Position numbers and translations under genes: made by a program
Assembly: GCA_004565275.1 (NCBI GenBank)
Contig: SDOX01000121.1
Span: forward strand, 525,800 to 589,799
Direction of reading: 5' to 3'
Source of the DNA: Nannochloropsis salina CCMP1776
Taxonomy: Eukaryota; Sar; Eustigmatophyceae; Eustigmatales; Monodopsidaceae
DNA: 64,000 nt
In this document: positions 52,713 through 61,503 of the stretch, piece by piece
Layout of the letters: each line of letters starts with the position of its first letter
Position numbering within the stretch: the stretch's first letter is position 1
Notes under the pieces: model-generated
What the model was told of the DNA's origin: nothing
What the model saw: only the letters and a program-made list of their open reading frames with translations
The model's database searches: none

Positions 52713-53219
52713 GAAAGAGATCTACTCGAAGGGTTTCGATCCATGCCGGTTCCACGTGTCAACCTATGATTGACGCGTCCTGTGATGTTCAACCGACGGG
52801 ACATGAAAGAAACTACCATGGAAAAGAAATCTGAAGGCGTCTAGCGGTCACGTTAAGACATTTTCTTTACGTCAAAATCGAATTAGAAAGGGCCACTCCT
52901 TCTCAAATTTACTGCACTCTTATCGTCTGCGCCTCTCTTCGCGATAATTCCGACTCCAAATACCCGCCCAGTCAGCTCACCGCCCTCGACCCCGGGCCCC
53001 CCTTCCTTCCACCCAACTACAATCTAAGACCTTATTCTGCTTCTTTAGCGATCGGTCATGTCCTTAATTCTAATTCCGCCTTGCGAGTCTTTCCTCAAAA
53101 GCCTTTCGCGTCTCTGTCATCGGCCTCGCCCCTTCTTGCGGCTTCCCGCCTCCTCCTTCTTGCATGCCTCTTCGCAACCCCACCGGGCCCACGCTCCCTC
53201 CTCCCCGCCCTCGCCCGCG
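52713..53219. other. Convergent spacer between RBBP9-like and HSP101 genes
   Basis: About 500 bp of 3' flanks. No supported gene. The right part is pyrimidine-rich on the + strand. Confidence 0.4.
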
Positions 53220-56200
53220 TTACTTGCCTCGACCCGGGCTGGGACGGAACAAGGGAGGTGCCGCCTGATTCTCGTCCACCTCCATCGAGGCACCGACCGC
53301 CGCACGCGGAACCACCTTAAAGAGGAGCTCCGAATCCGCCCAGCCCTCGTCCTCGCCCTTCTCGGCGTCGATCGTGAGCGTCTGGTCCCGGTCCAGTGAG
53401 CCTCCGATCAGGAGGCGAGAGACCTGGGTGGTGATGGTCTTCTCCAAGTATCGCCTGATGGGCCGGGCGCCGTACTGCAAAGAAAGGGGAGGGGGAGCAT
53501 TGAGGAAAGGGTCCCCAGGGTCCACGCCCTTAGAGCCCATCCGATCCCTGCGAGCAACGCGCATGCCAGGCACGGACCCAGATCTGCGCCTCGACAAGTC
53601 CGGCCCAGCCTCCCGTACCAAGCCTGACCTTCACCCCAGGCGAGGCGTTCTCCCCAAACTCACGCTCCAGCACCCCATGCCCGAGCCACTCACCTCGGGC
53701 ACGTAGGCCTTGGCCAGGACGTGGTCCAGCCCGTGCTCTGTGAGCTGGATTTCGATGTTCCGGTCCTTCAGCCGGTTCGAGATGGCCAACATTTGCAGCT
53801 GCATGATGGAGCGGAGCTGGTCGCGCGTCAAGGGGCTGAAGATGGTGATATCATCCAACCTGGGAGCCAAGGAGGAAACGGAGGGGCGCGCGTGAGAGAC
53901 GACAGAGGCGGGCACGGCCTGTCCGGGGCCTGGACTAAGACGCACCGATTCAGGAATTCCGGCCGGAAGTGACGACGCACGACGGCCATGACCTGGTCCC
54001 GGACCTCTTGGGATATCGCCCCGCCCCACTCCTTCTTGCTCTTCTTGTTGCTGCGGCCGCCGTTGTGGCTGCCCTCGTCGTCGCTCAGGAGACCTGTCGG
54101 GGGACGTGGTGGAGTCCCGTGAGGAAAACCGGGGGCCGGAGAGGGGCAGCGAGGATGGGCCGAGGGTCTCACCCGATGAGCTGTCCAGCGCCGCCTTCTG
54201 CAGATACTCGGCGCCCAGGTTGCTGGTGAGGATGATGATGGTGTTCTTGAAGTTCACCACCCGTCCTTGCGAGTCTGCGGGGGGGCGGATCGGGGGAATG
54301 GAGAGGGGAGTAAGCAGGGACCACACTGCCATCATGCCAGACACGGCCACGTCTAGGCGGCACTCCGATCGGATCTCTTGCCCCCTTAACGCGAAAATTC
54401 GACCCCGGATCCCACCACCATGGACAGCGCCCGCTGGCCCTCCCACTCACCCGTCAAGCGCCCGTCGTCCAGGACCTGAAGGAGCACGTTGAAAACGCTC
54501 TGTGCGGGGCCAGGGGAAGTGAGCCGCAGGCCCTGGCGGTGGGGGAACTGAGGTACGACAGGGGCGGGCAAGGCGGGCACTCACCACGTGAGCCTTCTCC
54601 ACCTCGTCGAAGAGAACCACGCAGTACGGCTTGCGGCGGACGGCCTCCGTCAGCTGCCCACCCTCGTCGTGGCCTGTGGAGGAGATATGTGTGTACTGGA
54701 TGCTTAACAACTGTATTTCCACCATCGCGCAGCTTCTCTTCGCGTTCCCTGTCCAGATCCGGAAGCACAGCCAGGAACGATCCCCCCGCACTCACCAATA
54801 TAACCAGGAGGAGCTCCGATAAGTCGCGCGACTGGGTTCGGAGAGCGACGATCGAGTCAGGAGAGAGAGATAGGTTTACAAATAGAAATATGGTGAGACG
54901 GGTCCCAAGGGGCACCTGGACCGCTGCCCCTCCTCCCCCTCCCGCCCAGAGACCCGGCCATCGGCCTCCCTCCCTACCACTGTGCTGCTCCCCGTATTCG
55001 CTCATGTCGATGCGCACCTACAGAGCCCAAAGGGTCCCAGGGGAGGGGAGAGAGAGACCGGGCAGAGGCGGGGACTGGTCAGCGTCCTTGTCGTCCTTGT
55101 CGCCCCTGGGGCCCGCCCACTCACCATGTGCTTCTCGTCGTCGAACAGCTCCTGCGCCAGGGCTTTGGCCAGCTCGCTCTTCCCCACACCCGTGGGCCCT
55201 GTGAGTGCCAGCCACGCGTGAGCGCTTGTTCACTCGCATCGGCACCGAGCACAACAACCAGCCAATGGCCCCCTTTCCCCCCTCGTCCCCCTACACAGGC
55301 TCACCGCCCTTTTACGGCACGCTCCGACGCACCTAAGAAGAGGAAGCTGCCCGTCGGCTGCTCCGGTCTGGAGAGACCTGCACGCGATCGAAGGACTGCC
55401 TGCGCTACTGCCTCCACCGCCTCCTCCTGCCCGACGACGCGCTTGTGCAGCACGCTTGCCAGGGCGAGGAGCTTCTGTCGCTCTGAGGTAAAAGAAGAGG
55501 GGTAAGAGTCACCACGAGCAAAATAAAGGGATTTCAGCGCAAACTGGCTGGGGCGAAAGGGGCCAAGACGGAGGAGAGAGGAGCACGCGAGGGGAGGCGG
55601 GGGGGAAGGGAGGGAAGGAGGGAGGGAGGAAGGGAGGAGCGCGTACCTGAGGCTGTCAGCTTGTTGACTGGGATGCCGGTCCAGCGGCTCACTACCTCGG
55701 CGATGCTCTGCTCATTCACCATCTCCCGCACCATATCTTAGCAAAGGAAGGGGAGGGGGAGGGAGTGAGCGCCTCCAGACCCCGCGCGCCTTGTCCTTCA
55801 GACCCCCCCGGCCCTCCCTCCTCGACATCCCACCTGATTGGCTGGCGTCCCCCCGCTTGGCCTCAATCTCGGCCGAGACTTGAGCCAGGCGCTGTTCTAT
55901 CTCGGGCAACGCGTGGTACTTGAGGTCAGCCACCTGCCGCGACCGCGAAAGAGAACGGACGGGTGAGAAATGAAAAAGCGGGACAACTGGGAGGGGAGGG
56001 AGGGGATAGTGGAAGGGAGTACCTTGCCCATGTCGCGGTCGCGCATCGCCACGGAGATCTTCCGTTGGAGCTCCAGGACCTGAAGAGGGGGGGGGAGGGG
56101 GGGAAAGGTCAGTAGGAGCGGCGGCAGGCGGATGGAGGGAGAGCGGCCGAGAGGGCGTGGAGTACCTCCTACCTTGTTCTGAAGCCGGTGCTGCTCGTTC

Positions 56201-59158
56201 ACTTGGGACTTCTCGGCTTGGTAGCGGAGCTGGAGGGGCTGCAGCTCGTCCTTGATACAGGCCATCTCCTTCTCCACCTGCCAGGTGGGCGAAGAGGGGA
56301 CGGTGTGTGATTCATCCAGGGAGGGAGGGGCGGGGGAACGGGCAGGCGCTGACGTACCTCGGTCAGGCGGGCCTTGGACTGCGCGTCCTCCTCGCGCTGC
56401 AGAGCCGTCGCCTCCACCTCCAGCTGCAGCAATGCCCTCTCAAGCTGGTCGATTCGCTGTTCAGGAGGCAGAGAGCGGGTTCGAGGAAGAGAGGACGCGC
56501 GTGGGCGGAATGCGGACTCCAGAAGCGGCACACGGCTCGAGGGGCCGCCTCCCTCCCATCAATCCCTCCCCCCTACCTCCGGCCGGGAGTCGAGCTGGAC
56601 GCGGATCATGGAGCAGGCCTCGTCGACCAGGTCGATGGCCTTGTCGGGGAGGAACCGGTTCTGGAGGGGGGGAAAGGGGGGTCAAAGCCTTGGGTGCGGG
56701 ACTTGAATGGGGTGCCTAGACGCAAGGCAAGGCCGCGAGGTACCCAGACAGGAGGGCAGGCGAAGGGAAGGAAAGGGGAGGGTCAAGCGCTTACCTGAAT
56801 GTAGCGGTCTGCGAGTTTCGCGGCGAGGACAAGAGCGGCGTCCGTGATGCGAATGCCGTGGTGGCTCTCGTACCGCTCTTTGAGGCCGCGAAGGATGGAG
56901 ATGGTGGCCGGGACCGACGGCTCCCCGACCAGGACGGGCTGGAAGCGGCGCTCGAAGGCAGGGTCTTTCTCCACGTGCTGCCTGGGGATGGGCAGAGGGA
57001 AGGGGCAAAGAAAGGTGAGTGTAAGCCCCAGGTCGCGCCTCCACAAGCCTCCACAAGCTCCCATCTCACCACCCCCGCCCCCCTTTACCGGTACTCCTTC
57101 AAGGTGGTGGCGCCGATGCACCGAAGTTCGCCTCGGGCCAGCATAGGCTTGAGCAGATTCGCTGCGTCCATCGCGCCGTCGCCACGGCCGGCGCCCAGGA
57201 CGAGGTGGATCTCGTCTAGGGGTAGGGGAGGAAGGGAGGGAGGGAGGGAGGGAGGGAGAGAAGGAGGGAGTCTTCATGAGCAAGTCATGGGGCGATGGTG
57301 ACGACTGTCGGATGGGACCTACCGATGAAGAGCACAATGTTCCCGTGGGCATCCTTGACCTGGAAGGGAGGCAAAGCGTGAGTCGAGGTGGTCGCCGGAG
57401 AGGGGAAGGGAGGGAGGGGAAAGGAAGGGAGGAAGGGAGGAAGGAAGGGAGGAAAGGATGGGGCACCCACCTCCTTGAGCACACTCTTTAGACGGTCTTC
57501 GAATTCGCCACGGTACGAGGCTCCCGCGATCAGGGCCCCCATGTCCAGGGCGATGACACTGTCGGGGGGGGGGGTGTCATCACACGGAGACCCGCGCCAC
57601 TCCTGCCCTCCCCCGTCCTCCCTCGGCCTCGCCCCCGCCCTTACCGCCGGCTCTTGAGAGACTCAGGCACGTCGCCGGCCACTATCCTCTGCGCCAGCCC
57701 CTCCACGATGGCAGTCTTGCCCACGCCCGGCTCGCCGATGAGCACCGGGTTGTTCTTCGTGCGACGAGACAGCACCTGGAGGGCGAAGACAGGAAGAAAG
57801 GGGGGGAGAGAGGAAGGGAAAGAGGAGCAAGCAAGGAAGAAAGAGCGCAGGATCAGGACAAGGCCTTGAGTGCGATAAGCCCTTCAAGCGCCCAGTAAAC
57901 CCCGGTTCAAGCCCTCAACCTCAATACACACACACCCTTCCCCGCCCTCCTCTTTCCCTCCCTCCTTCCCCCTTCCACCTGAATGACTCGCCGGATCTCC
58001 TCGTCGCGCCCGATCACGGGGTCGAGCTTGCTCTCCTCCGCGTCTGCCACTAGGTCGTGCCCGTACTTTTTGAGCGCCTCGTAGTTCTGCTCCGCCTGGG
58101 GGAGGGAGGGAGGGCGGGAGGGAGGGAAGGAGGGCCGGACGGAGCAAGGGAGATCAGGAGGGTCGGCGCGTCGCTCCGGGTATAAGAGGGCTCTTACCTT
58201 GGCCGAGTCCACCTTCTTGCCAGCGCGGAGCTTCTCCACCGCCTGTTTCACCTGGCGTGAAGGAGGAGCCCAGGAAGAAAGGATGCGGTGAGACTGTGAC
58301 GCCCTGATGATCCCGCCCTTGACCATGACAGTGAGCTTTTTGCCGGCCTCTCACTCCTCCCTCCTTCCCTTCTTCCCTTTTCCTTCCCTCCCTCGCTCCC
58401 TCCCTCCCTCCTTATCTCCCCCTCACCTTGTCCGGGGCCAGCCCCGCTTGCCTGCAAGCGGAGGCGACGCTGGCGATGTCCATCAAGTGTAAGACGATCG
58501 CGTCCGCCGCCAGAAAGGCGTCTCCCTTCTTCTTCGCCTGCTGCGCGGCCGTGACCAGAACGCCCTCCATGGCAGAGTCGAAGTGGATGGAGGTCGGGGG
58601 GGGGTCTTGGCGGGGGCACCGGTTCAGGGCCTGGACAAGGGACTCGCGAAGGGCCTCCACGTTCTCGAGGCCTGTAGCGAGGAGAGACAGCACAGTAGGC
58701 GTGCGAGATCGCCGTGACGCGCGGGTATCGTCGCCGTGGAAGGGTTTGGGAACTCCAAATTCCTCACGGATATCCACCCGGCAACATACCAGGGCGTTTG
58801 TGAGGTCCCCAGCCCTTGTAATCCCGTCCATCCCTTCCCTACTTACCCGCTGAACGTACGATGCCTGTCCCCATGCTATCGTCGTCAGCCACAAGCGCGC
58901 TCATCACGTGCAAGGGTGTCACCTGCCGAGCAGAGGCGACAAAGGGTGGTAACGTGCTAGGCGTGAGAAAGTCCTTATATATCGGCAAACTCAAGACATC
59001 TTGTGTATGCTGGAAGAAATTCTTCTTGTTTTGCCAGTAGAAAGCCCTGTCGTGCATCGGTGGATGCTTACCTGCGTGTTTTTCATCTCAATCGCCAAGT
59101 CTTTCGCTTGGCTAAGGATTTCTTGTGTTTTCTCCGTCGGAGTGATGCTGAGCGACAT
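53220..59158 (-). CDS. HSP101: HSP101/HSP104/ClpB disaggregase, cytosolic type, about 26 exons
   Basis: An AAA+ hexamer that dissolves protein aggregates with Hsp70 and small HSPs. Exons were traced in phase from ATG 59158: 59072-59158, 58847-58922, 58427-58671, 58198-58251, 57979-58095, 57645-57775, 57471-57558, 57323-57359, 57089-57215, 56795-56981, 56577-56660, 56358-56456, 56173-56277, 56023-56079, 55834-55933, 55647-55736, 55333-55482, 55125-55198, then about eight more to 53220. The N-domain begins [20 protein letters not shown] without a leader, so it is cytosolic. NBD1 has Walker A GEPGVGKT and Walker B VLFIDEIHL. The middle-domain coiled coil is in exons at 56.0-56.5 kb. NBD2 has [36 protein letters not shown] and sensor-region [12 protein letters not shown]. 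The tail [11 protein letters not shown]... is atypical. A shared heat-shock promoter lies upstream. Confidence 0.94.
57229..57259 (+). repeat. (GGGA)n microsatellite in an HSP101 intron
   Basis: On the coding strand this is the polypyrimidine tract before the acceptor at 57216. Confidence 0.8.
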
Positions 59159-59485
59159 GATTGCGAATCCTTGATACCCTTCGCAGTAGATGCAATCTGT
59201 CTTCTCGTAGTCTAACCCAGAAACTATTGATAGCGCTAGGGAGGGAGGATGCGTGGGTGAGACGAACGCGGGGAGAAGTCATCTCAGAAGAACTCAAGGA
59301 ACTAAGAACAAATGAAGGCGAGCGCACTGCATGACAAGGTCGGGTTGAGCAAACCCGCATAGCATGGCACCCGTAAACACACAGGCATCAATCACAATGG
59401 TCTTCGCAAAGTGCCATCATCCCTCACTAATCTCACGCTCCTGCGGCTGTGTTGAGGGGTCGCGGCCCCCGACGGGGATCGGAGC

Positions 59486-59493
59486 TTCTAGAA
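59486..59493. promoter_or_regulatory. Heat-shock element, two units
   Basis: TTCtaGAA, a perfect tail-to-tail HSF dyad; the third unit is degenerate (TTGA). Confidence 0.55.
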
Positions 59494-59543
59494 GTTGAAG
59501 TTGAGGATCGGCCGTTTCGGTGGGGAGGTTAAAGCGTTTCCGC

Positions 59544-59556
59544 TTCTGGAATTTTC
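59544..59556. promoter_or_regulatory. Heat-shock element, three perfect units
   Basis: TTCtgGAAttTTC matches the nTTCnnGAAnnTTCn trimer consensus for HSF exactly, 385 bp upstream of the HSP101 ATG and 560 bp from the small HSP ATG. Confidence 0.7.
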
Positions 59557-60117
59557 AGGCGCGTACATATGGTGTTCTCTTTTGCATGTCTCATTTGTTC
59601 TGTGCATATATTTCGTCTGGATGTGCAGGGAGCTTTTTTTAATACGAACAATGTGGCAACGCTTTAAGTGTGTTGACCGCTTCGCCCTACGCACGAATGT
59701 TAACATTTTCCTTCTGTTGTGTCTGCGCATGCTATGTTCAACTTTCGCATGTTGGTATGTCTCATTCTCCTAAGGCTTCTTTCTCCATAATGTTTCTGCC
59801 TAGATTAACTGCTATCCTCTGCATCATATACATATCGGGCGCGTTACTGTTAGCTTGTGTGTGACTTGGAAGCCGGACACTTGTAAATGTTCCCGCGCGT
59901 GCCAAACGAGTGTTCGCTACGTGTGTCATTTTTATGAGCTTACGAGATCAATGAGATGCATGTTCGTGAGAGGCTTAGACGTCTCTTTTTTTTTTCATCC
60001 AGACATTCCATCATCACGGTCACATTTTCTTCTTATCTAAAAACATCGCTTCCATACTATCTTCAATGATACACAGCAAAAAGCAAGCTTTCGCTACCAA
60101 ACATACTTTCAAGCAAC

Positions 60118-61034
60118 ATGGCACTTTCTCGCTACTGGCGTGACGACCCCCTCGGCTCCAACCTCATCGAGCGTGACCCTTTTGCCGACTTCTTCAGCAC
60201 TGGAGGTAAGCCACTGATCGATATAATACACGGCGTGACGCGGAGAGGAATCCGAGGACGTGTTCTTCACTTCAGAAGGAAGCTCGAAGGGTATACTTAT
60301 ACACATTGGCCAAGATTTATCGATGCATTTCCTCTTATGTTTAATGTCATGTACGTAAAAACCACACATTTGTATCCCTCAACAGGCGGTTGGCTCACAC
60401 CCAGTGTCGGTGGAGCTCTCAACACGGGAACCAGCCGCGGCCAGCCCGTTGTCCCCTCCTTGAACTTGGACGTGAAGGAGAAGAACAATGAGTTCCAGGT
60501 AGCCGTCGACGCGCCAGGCATGAAAAAGGAAGGTGCGTTTGCAGTGTCGGGCCCCACCGAGGGGTTTGACGACGATTAAACTTTGCCTTTCCCACCGTGT
60601 GCAATCTGGTCTCACGCTCCCCCCATCCCTCATTTCTACCTGACGCAGACTTTGACGTGACCTTCGACAACAATGTGCTACGCGTGGCCTGTGAGCGCAA
60701 GGAGGAGAAGGAGGAAGAGGACGCACGTTGGCACATTTCGGAGCGACGCTGGGGATCCTCCTCCCGCTCAGTGCGCCTGCCCCGCACAGCGAACGGGGAC
60801 GGCATCACGGCGGAGTACGACTCCGGCGTTCTGAAGGTAGGCAGGGGGCGACAGGGCGGGTTGAAAAGGCTCGTGAAGAGATTGGCTGGTGCTGACCCGA
60901 TCGAGAAGCCGCCTGTCGAGACTCTCTTCTCTTTGTCAGATTCTCAAGCGCTCTTTCTTTCCTGGTACCATTTCCAGATCCACGTCCCCAAGACGCAGGA
61001 GAGTGAGACGCGCAAGACTATTCGTGTTTCTTAA
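60118..61034 (+). CDS. Small heat-shock protein (HSP20/alpha-crystallin family)
   Basis: A holdase chaperone that keeps unfolded proteins soluble for HSP70/HSP101. Four exons (60118-60205, 60386-60532, 60649-60836, 60978-61034) join in phase to 159 aa. The N-terminus is MALSRYWRDDPLGSNLIERDPFADFF. The alpha-crystallin domain begins VPSLNLDVKEKNNEFQVAVD then APGMKKEDFDVTFDNNVLRV, passes through an acidic KEEKEEED loop and ERRWGSSSRSVRLP, and ends with DSGVLKIHVPK, the conserved beta-strand before the C-terminal extension. RKTIRVS at the end includes the I-x-V anchor used for oligomer assembly. No targeting peptide, so cytosolic class. It is divergent from HSP101, with which it probably shares heat-shock control. 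Confidence 0.93.
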
Positions 61035-61503
61035 ACGGAAGGAAACGTTAGATGCGTCGCTCCGGCAATTTGGTGTGCTTCATGCCTCGATATCAGATTA
61101 AGTGAAGATTAGACATTTGGAGAATGAGAATTGCACGTTACACTAGTTGTCGTATCCGATCCGCGAATTTGAAGACTTTCTAGAAGATTCGAATGTGATG
61201 TGATTTTGTCAAGGACGTGTGAGTTCACAGGAGGGCCTGGGATGTCGGAGACCCCGGGGATGACAGGAGATCAACGTTCAAAAAAGCATCAGACGGCAAT
61301 ACCGCCTGCGCGTGTGACAATCAGTTAAGAGGCATAGACACACTGAAATACAATGCAAGACATCCATGGAGGGCCCACGTTGACAACATCGCGTATTTTG
61401 TTCTTTTGTGTTTCAAGTTGTCTCTCCGTTCATCACAGTCCATGTTCACTCTATACAAGCCTTCGCATCGACCTTCTGATCGTCTGGCCACCTCTCCGCG
61501 CCC
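61035..61503. other. Convergent spacer after the small HSP, with a heat-shock-element-like trimer
   Basis: About 470 bp with no gene supported. TTCtaGAAgaTTC at 61178-61190 is a perfect three-unit HSE, but it lies downstream of both flanking stop codons and may be fortuitous. Confidence 0.4.

Larger units (their letters stand above)
59159..60117. promoter_or_regulatory. Bidirectional heat-shock promoter region (HSP101 / small HSP)
   Basis: A 959-bp divergent spacer without a supported gene. It contains heat-shock elements at 59486-59493 and 59544-59556, placed between the two ATGs, and AT-rich sequence toward the small HSP. Confidence 0.6.
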
